From positions 558,001 through 622,000 of the forward strand of contig NZ_MDGQ01000005.1 in assembly GCF_001747105.1 (NCBI RefSeq): DNA of 64,000 nucleotides, in the 5' to 3' direction. Of this stretch, positions 8,338 to 15,999 are shown in pieces. A model generated the notes under the pieces. That model was not told where the DNA came from and made no database searches. It worked only from the letters and a program-made list of their open reading frames with translations. Made by a program: the position numbers and the translations under genes. How positions within the stretch are numbered: position 1 is the stretch's first letter; every line of letters begins with the position of its first letter. The stretch comes from Roseivirga misakiensis. GTDB lineage: Bacteria; Bacteroidota; Bacteroidia; Cytophagales; Cyclobacteriaceae.

Positions 8338-8983
8338 CATTCAGGTAACAATAGCGGATGATCATAAACTATTTCGAGAGGGTATTCGATTTTTATTGGA
8401 CCAGATGGATGGTATTTCAATGTTGCAAGAGTTCGGAGATGGAATGAGCCTATTGAATAATTTAGCCGAAAAAGTACCTGATATTTTGCTTTTAGATCTT
8501 GATATGCCTGAAATGGATGGTATTCAAACATTGAAGGTGATAAGAGAGGGCTATCCATCTATCGGGATTGTCATTTTGACAATGCATAGCGACCCTAAAA
8601 TGGTTTCTTATTTAATGGAATTGGGAGCAAATAGTTACTTGATGAAAGATACAAGCCCCAAGGAGCTTGAAAAAGCCATACGTCAGGTGTATAGTGAGGG
8701 CTTTTACTTCAATAAAATGGTTTCAGAGGCAATGCTTCATGGTCTAAAGAATCAAAACCCTAAAAGACCAGTACTCAAAAATTCTGCGACGCTAACTTCA
8801 CGCGAATTGGAAGTTCTAGAGTTAATCTGTCAAGAGTTTACCGCCAAAGAGATGGCTGAAAAATTATTTATCAGTCATAGAACTGTAGAAGGGCATCGCA
8901 AAAGTTTAATCGAGAAATTCTGTGTTAAGAATACAGCCGGATTAATCGTGAAAGCCATAAAAGAAGGAGTTATTAAAGTTTGA
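8330..8983 (+). CDS. Response regulator, NarL/LuxR family
   Basis: DNA-binding regulator paired with the preceding kinase (8-base overlap at the junction). At 217 aa it has a receiver domain at residues 4-120 with acidic pocket Asp10/Asp11, phospho-acceptor Asp56 (LLLDLDMPEMDG) and a Lys in LMKDTSP, and a LuxR/GerE helix-turn-helix domain at about 150-210 (LTSRELEVLELICQEFTAKEMAEKLFISHRTVEGHRKSL). The targets are unknown; the upstream genes of the cluster are natural candidates. It is the last gene of the plus-strand cluster. The stem-loop at 9183-9210, with a T-rich tail on this strand, could end the transcript. Confidence 0.93.
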   Translation: MNDIQVTIADDHKLFREGIRFLLDQMDGISMLQEFGDGMSLLNNLAEKVPDILLLDLDMPEMDGIQTLKVIREGYPSIGIVILTMHSDPKMVSYLMELGANSYLMKDTSPKELEKAIRQVYSEGFYFNKMVSEAMLHGLKNQNPKRPVLKNSATLTSRELEVLELICQEFTAKEMAEKLFISHRTVEGHRKSLIEKFCVKNTAGLIVKAIKEGVIKV

Positions 8984-9003
8984 AATAGCCTTAGATCGTT
9001 GTT

Positions 9004-9168
9004 TCATTTTGAGAGGCACGAGTCATACATTAATTCTTCCAAATAGCTACTGTATTTAGTTCCTTCAAAAACAATCGTTTTTTGCTCGATGCTGAGTCGT
9101 TTTTCTGACGGTATTTTAGGTTGATCAAGTGTTGGAATAGAAGATGGCAGAGTATCGTTATAGCTCAT
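9004..9168 (-). CDS. Possible small protein, 54 aa
   Basis: An ATG at 9168 opens a 54-codon frame ending in TGA at 9004, between the response regulator and the DUF4139 gene and convergent to the regulator. The peptide is soluble, with an N-terminal Pro/Ser-rich part (LPSSIPTLDQPKIPSEKR) and a C-terminal part with one Cys (MYDSCLSK). There is no signal peptide or clear ribosome binding site. It could be co-transcribed with the DUF4139 gene through the weak terminator at 9183-9210. The frame may be fortuitous. Confidence 0.3.
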   Translation of the reverse strand: MSYNDTLPSSIPTLDQPKIPSEKRLSIEQKTIVFEGTKYSSYLEELMYDSCLSK

Positions 9169-9182
9169 TTTAAGTATTGGGA

Positions 9183-9210
9183 GAGGAGTGATTTATAAAA
9201 ATCACTCCTC
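9183..9210. terminator. Stem-loop, likely terminator between convergent units
   Basis: A perfect 12-bp stem (GAGGAGTGATTT with AAATCACTCCTC) has an ATAA loop. On the plus strand it is followed by GTATTTTTAG, which suits termination of the 5.7-9.0 kb operon. On the minus strand it lies just after the DUF4139 stop but has no T-run. Confidence 0.7.
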
Positions 9211-9216
9211 GTATTT

Positions 9217-11043
9217 TTAGTCAATATCCAGGTTCATGTATTTAGGATAGTCAACGCTATAACTGAACTTGATTATCTTTTTGGCACCAGGCTCGAGTGC
9301 TATGTTCCAGGTGAGTAAACCAGTTTCCTTATCGTGTTCGGCACCTGCAATGTCCACAATATTTACCTTGTAATTCTTATTAGGAATGATTGGAACTTGA
9401 TCGTACACATTAATATTAACCTTTGTCGATTTAGTGTTCACGATGGTGATTTCAAAGGTTCTTTCATCCCTTTTCTTATTACTAAAGACTTTGTTTTTCT
9501 CGAATTCCTTGAGTCTTTTTCGACCAACTACAATCCCTTCATCCTTCCCTAGGGAAATATCTAGGGTATCTCTGCCGATGTTGGTGTCTATGATAGATTT
9601 CCCAACGAAACTCTCCTCAAAATAGAGGTTAGACTCTCCATCTAGAAGTTTCAATTCTTCCCACTCAGGGATTTCGGCCACTAAATAAGCATTCTCTTTG
9701 GCCTTTGGGCTAGTAGAGTAAATGTAGTCGGCATAAACCTCTAACGTTTGAATTTCTACCGTTTCAGTTTGTCCTGTGCTCGGAATAGAATAAGGGTGCT
9801 TGATTTCGTATACAAATGAAGTTTGGTAATCTATAATCTCGATATCACTTAAGCTTGACTCTTGTAATTGTCTTTTTTCTTTTCTTGAAACAGCTACGCC
9901 GCTTGTTGAATAACCAAGAGAGGTAACTACTTCTCCAAGTGACGTTACATCTGGTACAAGTGTAACATTAATTCTTGGATCTTTACCAACTTTTATTTCT
10001 TGACTCACATAACCTAAGTAGCTAAATACTAGTGTATTAAATCCGTTTGGGAGTTGTATGTCATAATCGCCGTTGACATCAGTTACAGTACCTAGAGTAG
10101 TTCCCTTAACGGCTACATTTACGTGTACTAAAGGAAGTCCATCATCGCTCGAAATAACTCTACCTTTGGCTTGACCTGAGCCATAACTGTAGATTTGATT
10201 ATGGCTGCCTAACCTAAAAGGTAACAAGGTAGGTGCAGTACCACTTGATTCAAGGTTTCCAGAACTTAGGATTAAGGCTACTTCTTTCCAGTCCACTCCT
10301 GAGTTTTGGAAAACCCTCGCCTTATAGGTCAGTGATAATGGTTTTGATGTGTTTACGGCCCTTATGTCATAAGATGGATACCAACCTGCATTTGGCAATG
10401 CATAGCTAATACTAATTTTTCTCGAACCAGATTGATTTGATGAAGCCGTCAATAGAATGTTGGAAGTTGGTTGTTCCTCTTTTGAATTGTAAGACTTGAT
10501 CTGCTTTTCAATAAGCTCTATCTCATCTTTGAATTCAGCTTTTTTTCTTTCATAAACAAACTTGAGATTAGCGTTTTTTTCGAATTTTAATTCAAAATAC
10601 TCTATCGCTCCCCTATAGTCTGAATTACCAATTCCTTCATTACCTATCACTTTCATGTTTTTTTTAAGTATTTCAGTTTCTGAATTCAGAATAGATAATC
10701 GAACGTTTGCCAAATCAATTGAATCGAGTAATGATTCTTTCTTATTAGACAGAAGTTCTACTTTTTCAGGCTTATTCGTTTCTATAAAGTCGTTTTCGTG
10801 TCTTACCGATAAGATTGTGATATCCTTACCTGAAATCTGAATGGTTTTTGGATCAAGGTTGGCCGATAGTCCCACCAATTTGATTTCATTTTTGCCCGCT
10901 TTTAAATCCAAGGCGGCAGTTCTTTTCAATTCAGCACCCTGTGTAAAAACTTTGGCTGAAATAATCTTGGATTCAACTTCGACTTGTCCATGTACCAAAT
11001 TGACGGCCATGAACATTACAATAAGTAATGCTAAGGGTTTCAT
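9217..11043 (-). CDS. DUF4139 (MuiA-like) exported protein with inserted carboxypeptidase-regulatory-like domain
   Basis: An exported protein of unknown function. Residues 1-20 are a signal peptide (cut after LVHGQ). Residues 22-125 match the DUF4140 N-terminal region (VEVESKIISAKVFTQGAELKR), 100-190 are a long coiled coil, and from about 200 the DUF4139 beta domain begins (SYALPNAGWYPSYDIRAV). At 292-385 (bases about 9889-10170) the DUF4139 domain is interrupted by a CarbopepD_reg_2-like beta sandwich (GRVISSDDGLPLVHVNVAVK) and a TonB-plug-like linker (SLGEVVTSLGY), after which DUF4139 resumes and ends in FSYSVDYPKYMNLDID. In this phylum such inserts are known in the family; the role is unclear. 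The gene appears monocistronic. The GATATC-centred dyad CATCAT-N7-ATGATG at 11072-11090 lies just upstream of its start. Confidence 0.85.
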   Translation of the reverse strand: MKPLALLIVMFMAVNLVHGQVEVESKIISAKVFTQGAELKRTAALDLKAGKNEIKLVGLSANLDPKTIQISGKDITILSVRHENDFIETNKPEKVELLSNKKESLLDSIDLANVRLSILNSETEILKKNMKVIGNEGIGNSDYRGAIEYFELKFEKNANLKFVYERKKAEFKDEIELIEKQIKSYNSKEEQPTSNILLTASSNQSGSRKISISYALPNAGWYPSYDIRAVNTSKPLSLTYKARVFQNSGVDWKEVALILSSGNLESSGTAPTLLPFRLGSHNQIYSYGSGQAKGRVISSDDGLPLVHVNVAVKGTTLGTVTDVNGDYDIQLPNGFNTLVFSYLGYVSQEIKVGKDPRINVTLVPDVTSLGEVVTSLGYSTSGVAVSRKEKRQLQESSLSDIEIIDYQTSFVYEIKHPYSIPSTGQTETVEIQTLEVYADYIYSTSPKAKENAYLVAEIPEWEELKLLDGESNLYFEESFVGKSIIDTNIGRDTLDISLGKDEGIVVGRKRLKEFEKNKVFSNKKRDERTFEITIVNTKSTKVNINVYDQVPIIPNKNYKVNIVDIAGAEHDKETGLLTWNIALEPGAKKIIKFSYSVDYPKYMNLDID

Positions 11044-11133
11044 AAGCGTTGATTTAAGGATGGATAATTAACATCATTGATATCATGATGCACTTTGTCA
11101 ACGCATTCCATAAATGAATGTGGAAAGCGAATG

Positions 11134-11147
11134 AAGACGGCCGTCTT
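11134..11147. repeat. Perfect 14-bp palindrome upstream of the DUF4139 gene
   Basis: AAGACGGCCGTCTT lies about 90 bp upstream of the DUF4139 start in a 142-bp gap. It is GC-rich against an AT-rich background, which makes chance occurrence less likely. It is a possible operator. Confidence 0.35.
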
Positions 11148-11185
11148 ACCGATTAAACAATATATAGACCTATGAACCCTTATTT

Positions 11186-11207
11186 AAACCAAAATAAATT
11201 TTGGTTT
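11186..11207 (-). terminator. Terminator-like hairpin after the small membrane protein
   Basis: AAACCAAAAT-AA-ATTTTGGTTT forms a 10-bp stem with a very short loop, 39 bases after the stop at 11246 on the minus strand. No strong T-run follows. Confidence 0.5.
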
Positions 11208-11245
11208 TGAGAGCGTGTGCGATTTAAAAGATTGTGAATAGTGGT

Positions 11246-11464
11246 TTAATTGGAATATTCTTTCCTGCAAATTAACGATGTCCCAATTTCTTCTAACTCC
11301 TTATTTGGGTCGATTGTCTGTTCTTTTGAACCTTCCAACCGCTCTTGTTGCTGTGATATGATTCGTTGATGGACAGCATGGTTATCTAAAGCTCTAAAGC
11401 TTAGTGATAAGACGATCGGAAAAGCCAGGAGTCCAAAGAATATCCATTTTTGACGCCTACTCAT
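11246..11464 (-). CDS. Small single-pass membrane protein, 72 aa
   Basis: No family was recognised. A start at ATG 11464 is preferred because its ATGAGTAG overlaps the stop of the permease gene by 8 bases, a typical coupling arrangement; an upstream ATG at 11476 would add four residues. A basic N-terminus (MSRRQKW) precedes one hydrophobic helix (IFFGLLAFPIVLSLSF, about residues 8-23), then a soluble Gln/Glu-rich tail. It is probably an accessory subunit or co-expressed partner of the permease. The tail carries one cysteine (SLICRKE). Confidence 0.55.
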   Translation of the reverse strand: MSRRQKWIFFGLLAFPIVLSLSFRALDNHAVHQRIISQQQERLEGSKEQTIDPNKELEEIGTSLICRKEYSN

Positions 11465-13829
11465 TTTTAAGTGCATTCGTCGGGTTCAGTTGAGCTGATT
11501 TAAGTGACTGTAAACTCGTAATTAGAAATACAATCATGTAGACAATCAAGGCGGCTAAAACAAAGGTTGTTGGTCTCAATGGTATGCTATATGCATAATC
11601 TTGCAACCAAGTATCGATTAATAAAAAGCTCAATGCGCTTCCTATAATGGCCGAGATCAAGATCAGGGTGAATAATTGTTTGTTGAGTAGCGCAATTACT
11701 TGCAGTAGCGTAGCACCAAGCACCTTCCTAACGGCAATTTCTTTCGATTTTAGCCCAATCATATACACCATAAATCCAGTGAGGCCCAGAAACGATAGTC
11801 CGACGGCTAAAAGTGAAAAAAGGATGGTTATTTGGCCTGTTTGTTTGTCTTTTTTATAGAGCCTTTTGACTGCGTCGTCCATATACTCATACTGCATTGG
11901 TACGTCTGATTGAATTTTTTGCCAAGCACTTTCTATCGCCTCAACAGTCGCCTTTAAGTCATTATTCGATGCTCTTACAAGAATGTTTGTATTGATAAAA
12001 TCTGGGTCGATTTTAAGGCTGATGATCTGTGGCGAAATCTTTTCTTTTAAAGAGAAGTAATGGAAGTCTTTGAAAACTGCAGTCACCTTTCTGTTTAATT
12101 CGTTTTCTGTTCCCGGCCGAAGGATCATCTTCTTTCCAATAGGGTCATCTTGCCAACCGAGATCATTTATAAATCGTGTGTTTACCACAGAAATAACTTG
12201 TCCAGAATCGGCAGAATTCAGCGTATTTTTAAAATCACCGGCTAAGATTTCAATGCCCATCACATCGAAATAATCGACGTCAACACCATAGGAGAGGAGG
12301 TTCTCAAAGATTTCATTTTGCCCTTCAGGTTTATAGGCCAAAGGATCGCTTCCATCCCCGATCATCGGCCCGAAAGTCACCCCTGAAATCTGAGGCGATC
12401 GTTTTAACTCATTTTTAAATAGGTAGTAATCAGGTATTTCTCCCAGTTCGTAAGCATTGGTTATTTTGACAATATTCTCCGTTTCAAAGCCCATGTCCTT
12501 GTTGTCTAAATAGCTGATTTGCTGATTCATAAACCAAGCAGATATGCCAAGGGTAAAGAGCAGAGCGAATTGGAAAAAGATGAGGATGTTTCTCAGTTTT
12601 ATGCCACTTGAAGAGTGAATAGAGACTTTGCTTTTTAGTAAAGTGCTGACTTTGGATTGGGTCAGTGTTAAGGCAGGGTAAATAATCGTTGCGAAAGAAA
12701 GAACGGCCACGAACAGTACTGATATTAGCCAGTAGGTCGGGGAGGACAAAAACTTATTCTCCATGTTGAGCCCCATGAATTGGTTGAGTTTTGGTAGCAG
12801 GAGTCCTAGCCCAAGGAGTGCCAAAGGAATAGTCATAAAAATCGTTATGCACGACTCTAAAAAGAAAGATTTAGTAATGCCTGACTTCGATTCGCCAAGT
12901 ACCTTCCTCATTCCAACTTCTTTGGATTTACTCGAAAAAATGGCCATCGAAAGGTTAATGTAGTTGGCGGTAGCAATTAATAATATCAGTAAACCGATCA
13001 CCATGAAAATTGAGAGCTGAAGCATGTCTCCGCTGGCGCCAGACCCAAAGTCAGCCTGTGATTTGAAATGGATATCAGCAATCGGTAAAAGCTTAACATC
13101 GGTAAGCTCATGAAATTCGTCTTCAGCCACTCCTTCCATGGCCATAATTTTGTCTTCCATGGTTTCGGGAAGTACATTATTGCTGAGTTTTATGTAAGAA
13201 TCTGCATGATAATGGTCTTGCGTAAATGCAGTGCCATTGGTATAGATGATATCAAAACTTAAATGTGTATTTGTTGGTAGGTCGGCAATCACGCCAGTGA
13301 CCTTTAGTAATTGGGTATCGTACTTCAGTACTCTGCCAATAGCTGGTGATTCACCAAAGTACTTCCTTGCCGTAGATTTAGTCAAAACCGCTGCATTGGG
13401 TACATCAAGAAGTGTTTGTCTGTTGCCTTCTATTAACTCAAAATCAAAGAAGTGAAAGAAATCAGAGCCCGGAGCGACAAGCTTCACATTGCTTTCCCAA
13501 AAGCCCTTGTCCAAAAATGATAAGAATATTCTGTTAGAATTAATTACCTCGACTATGGACTCTACTTCAGGATATTTTCCAGAGATAAGTTCCCGATTAT
13601 GTTCAATTCCTAGATTAGAAGACCATGAAGGGCTATTCGTTTGGGCTTCTATGCGATATATATTCTTAGCATCGGCATGAAATGTATCAAAGCTTAATTC
13701 ATGATCGACAAAGAGTAAGATGAGCGCGCTTGCGGTAAGCCCTAGTGACAATCCCAAAAGGCTAAGCGTGTTTAGGACTTTGTCCTTTAAAAAGTTTCTT
13801 TTGACTAGGTTGAAAAATATTTTGACCAT
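11457..13829 (-). CDS. FtsX/MacB-type ABC transporter permease
   Basis: Large permease of the MacB/FtsX superfamily (790 aa), typical of Bacteroidota, with two copies of the core. The order is a first transmembrane helix (about residues 17-43), a MacB-PCD periplasmic domain (45-250), FtsX helices (about 275-405 with the SKSKEVGMRKVLGE motif), another helix at about 415-435, a second periplasmic domain (440-650), and the last FtsX core (665-790 with IGLKSKEIAVRKVLGA). The two repeated KEVGMRKVLG/KEIAVRKVLG motifs are the coupling-helix signatures for an ATPase partner, yet no ATPase gene is next to it. A divergent two-component system starts 152 bases away and may respond to envelope stress or antimicrobial peptides. 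Confidence 0.88.
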   Translation of the reverse strand: MVKIFFNLVKRNFLKDKVLNTLSLLGLSLGLTASALILLFVDHELSFDTFHADAKNIYRIEAQTNSPSWSSNLGIEHNRELISGKYPEVESIVEVINSNRIFLSFLDKGFWESNVKLVAPGSDFFHFFDFELIEGNRQTLLDVPNAAVLTKSTARKYFGESPAIGRVLKYDTQLLKVTGVIADLPTNTHLSFDIIYTNGTAFTQDHYHADSYIKLSNNVLPETMEDKIMAMEGVAEDEFHELTDVKLLPIADIHFKSQADFGSGASGDMLQLSIFMVIGLLILLIATANYINLSMAIFSSKSKEVGMRKVLGESKSGITKSFFLESCITIFMTIPLALLGLGLLLPKLNQFMGLNMENKFLSSPTYWLISVLFVAVLSFATIIYPALTLTQSKVSTLLKSKVSIHSSSGIKLRNILIFFQFALLFTLGISAWFMNQQISYLDNKDMGFETENIVKITNAYELGEIPDYYLFKNELKRSPQISGVTFGPMIGDGSDPLAYKPEGQNEIFENLLSYGVDVDYFDVMGIEILAGDFKNTLNSADSGQVISVVNTRFINDLGWQDDPIGKKMILRPGTENELNRKVTAVFKDFHYFSLKEKISPQIISLKIDPDFINTNILVRASNNDLKATVEAIESAWQKIQSDVPMQYEYMDDAVKRLYKKDKQTGQITILFSLLAVGLSFLGLTGFMVYMIGLKSKEIAVRKVLGATLLQVIALLNKQLFTLILISAIIGSALSFLLIDTWLQDYAYSIPLRPTTFVLAALIVYMIVFLITSLQSLKSAQLNPTNALKNE

Positions 13830-13845
13830 TGGGCGAGTGTTTAAT

Positions 13846-13853
13846 CAAACATA
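13846..13853 (-). promoter_or_regulatory. Possible -7 element for the permease gene
   Basis: TATGTTTG (minus strand) fits TAnnTTTG and lies 17-24 bp upstream of the permease ATG. No clear TTTG partner was found at the usual distance. Confidence 0.35.
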
Positions 13854-13981
13854 CGCTGGCCCTTGTCTAAGGTCGATTAACGAGGAGTTAAGCTTGGCTA
13901 TAGAAAGTTTAAATTGGTTAAGCAAAAGTTAAAATCTAACATCAAGTCTTAAGATCACGTATTTTCGATTACGCTATCGAT

Positions 13982-15304
13982 ATGAATCTCTCAAGAAAAT
14001 CCATCGGCTTAGTAATTGGTCTAGCCACAATCGCGCTAGTTGGCCTTTCAGTGATGCAAATTAGAAACCTGAAATCGTCTATTAAGACCAATAGAGATAT
14101 ATTTCTTCAAAAAGTTGACCTTTGCAGTGGAATGATCGGGGAGGAATTTTTAAGAGATAAAACATATACCGATGAATTATATAAAGCGGTCAAGAAGTTA
14201 AGGAAGTCAGGGGAACTCAACGATTCAGTTATTGACAAAAAAATGCGTGCCTTAATTGATGGTGTATTTCAGACATATGCCCTCGATTTGCCTTATGAGT
14301 ATGCTATTTACGAGCATGATGTCAATAGGAAAAGCACTGGTTTTAACTTTGTACTGGGCGATAAAGGTACTAGTCTGGATTTTGAATTGACGAGTTGTGA
14401 AAACCCTCAGGAAAGAGGGCACGCTTGGTCCACATTGACCTGTTCCGATGGAATTGACAGTAATGGAGAATATCATTTGGCAGTGTTTTTTCCAGGAAGA
14501 GAAGCCTACGTTTTTGCACAGTCCAGCGGAGCAATCATCCTTTCCATAGTTTTCATATTGCTTCTCCTGTTTTGTTTCGCTTACACGCTTATCATCATTC
14601 AGCGACAGAAGAAGCTCTCTGTCATTAAGAACGAGTTCATTAATAATCTGACGCATGAGTTCAAAACACCGATCGCTTCAATTTCTTTGGCCACCAACAT
14701 GCTCAAAAGAGATAATGATGAGATAACCGAGCAGAAAAAAGCCAATTATTTGAATCTGATAGATCATGAGAGCAAACGTCTGGAAGGACAGGTAGACAAG
14801 GTGTTGCAAATTGCCATGATAGACTCTGGCAATTTCACGCTCAATAAAAAGCAAATTGATATTCACGAGGCCATTCAGCGCGTGGTGGACAGTATGGATA
14901 TTGTCGTGAAAAAGAGAAATGGTAGTATAAAATTAGATCTTCGCGCGACGCAATCTATGGTGCTCGCAGACGAGACCCATTTATTAAATATCATCTACAA
15001 CCTCTTGGATAACGCACTCAAGTATACACCCGAAACACCCGAAATATCAATACTTACATTTGATGGTGAAAAAGGGATTGAAATGGTGGTTAAGGATAAT
15101 GGAATCGGTATTGGAGAAGAAATTCAGAAATACATTTTCGATAAATTTTATCGCGCCGAAACGGGCAATCTTCACAATGTGAAAGGGTTCGGTTTGGGCC
15201 TCAGTTACGTGAAGAAAATAATAGAGGCGCATAGTGGTAATATCAACTTAAAAAGCAAAGTCAATCAAGGCAGTGAGTTTCGAATTTACTTTCCACTAGC
15301 ATAG
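13982..15304 (+). CDS. Membrane sensor histidine kinase (HisKA/HATPase_c)
   Basis: Classical orthodox kinase (440 aa) with two membrane helices (about residues 8-26 and 183-206) flanking a periplasmic sensor of about 155 residues that holds three cysteines. The HisKA domain follows, with phospho-acceptor His225 (NNLTHEFKTPIASI), then HATPase_c with N-box (NIIYNLLDNALKYTP), G1 (VKDNGIGIG), F-box (YIFDKFYR) and G2 (KGFGLGLSYV). The partner regulator begins 2 bases after its stop. The divergent ABC-type permease suggests a sensor-transporter module of the BceS/BaeS kind, though this is inferred from position only. Confidence 0.93.
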   Translation: MNLSRKSIGLVIGLATIALVGLSVMQIRNLKSSIKTNRDIFLQKVDLCSGMIGEEFLRDKTYTDELYKAVKKLRKSGELNDSVIDKKMRALIDGVFQTYALDLPYEYAIYEHDVNRKSTGFNFVLGDKGTSLDFELTSCENPQERGHAWSTLTCSDGIDSNGEYHLAVFFPGREAYVFAQSSGAIILSIVFILLLLFCFAYTLIIIQRQKKLSVIKNEFINNLTHEFKTPIASISLATNMLKRDNDEITEQKKANYLNLIDHESKRLEGQVDKVLQIAMIDSGNFTLNKKQIDIHEAIQRVVDSMDIVVKKRNGSIKLDLRATQSMVLADETHLLNIIYNLLDNALKYTPETPEISILTFDGEKGIEMVVKDNGIGIGEEIQKYIFDKFYRAETGNLHNVKGFGLGLSYVKKIIEAHSGNINLKSKVNQGSEFRIYFPLA

Positions 15305-15306
15305 TT

Positions 15307-15999
15307 ATGGGAAACATACTTTTGGTAGAAGACGACGATAGTTTTGGGTATATTCTGAAGGAATATCTCGAAATCAATGACTTTAATGTCGAGTGGGTTC
15401 AAAATGGAGAATTAGGCTTACAGGCGTTTAAACAACAGGTTTATGATCTCTGTATTTTGGACGTCATGATGCCTGTAAAAGATGGCTTTACCTTGGCGAA
15501 GGAGATTCAAGATCACGATCCCGATGTCCCATTTATTTTTCTTTCCGCTAAAAGTTTAAAAGTAGATCGGTTGAAAGGTTTTCGCTTAGGATGTGATGAT
15601 TATGTCGTCAAACCGATCGATGAGGAACTTTTTATAGCCAGAGTGAAAGCCATCGTAAAACGTGTTACTAATGATTCGGAAAACCAAAGTAAAAATGGTA
15701 GCTACCAGATTGGGCAGTATCATTTCGATTATGCAAATCAGTTACTTTCTATCGGCGAACAGGTGCATCGATTAACGACTAAGGAAGCTCGGCTTTTACA
15801 GCTCCTCTGCGAAAAGAAAAATCAGGTTTTAGATAGAAACAAGGCCCTGAAGATCCTTTGGGGAGAGAGTGACTTCTTCAACAGAAAAAGCATGGATGTA
15901 TTCATCCACAAGCTCAGAAAATATTTAGAAGAAGACCCATCGGTCAAAATCACTAATATTCATGGTAAAGGGTTCGTATTAGAGGCTTTACCCAATTAG
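15307..15999 (+). CDS. Response regulator, OmpR/PhoB family
   Basis: DNA-binding partner of the preceding kinase (230 aa). The receiver domain (about residues 3-115) has Asp9/Asp10, phospho-acceptor Asp52 (CILDVMMPVKDG), Ser/Thr-type switch residue in FLSAKS, and Lys in VVKPID. The winged-helix C-terminal domain (about 130-228) contains the TTKEARLLQLLCEKKNQVLDR segment and a RKSMDVFIHKLRKYLEEDP recognition helix followed by the GKGFVLE wing. It ends convergent with hutI, with a 4-base overlap of stop codons. The likely targets are the divergent permease genes. Confidence 0.93.
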   Translation: MGNILLVEDDDSFGYILKEYLEINDFNVEWVQNGELGLQAFKQQVYDLCILDVMMPVKDGFTLAKEIQDHDPDVPFIFLSAKSLKVDRLKGFRLGCDDYVVKPIDEELFIARVKAIVKRVTNDSENQSKNGSYQIGQYHFDYANQLLSIGEQVHRLTTKEARLLQLLCEKKNQVLDRNKALKILWGESDFFNRKSMDVFIHKLRKYLEEDPSVKITNIHGKGFVLEALPN

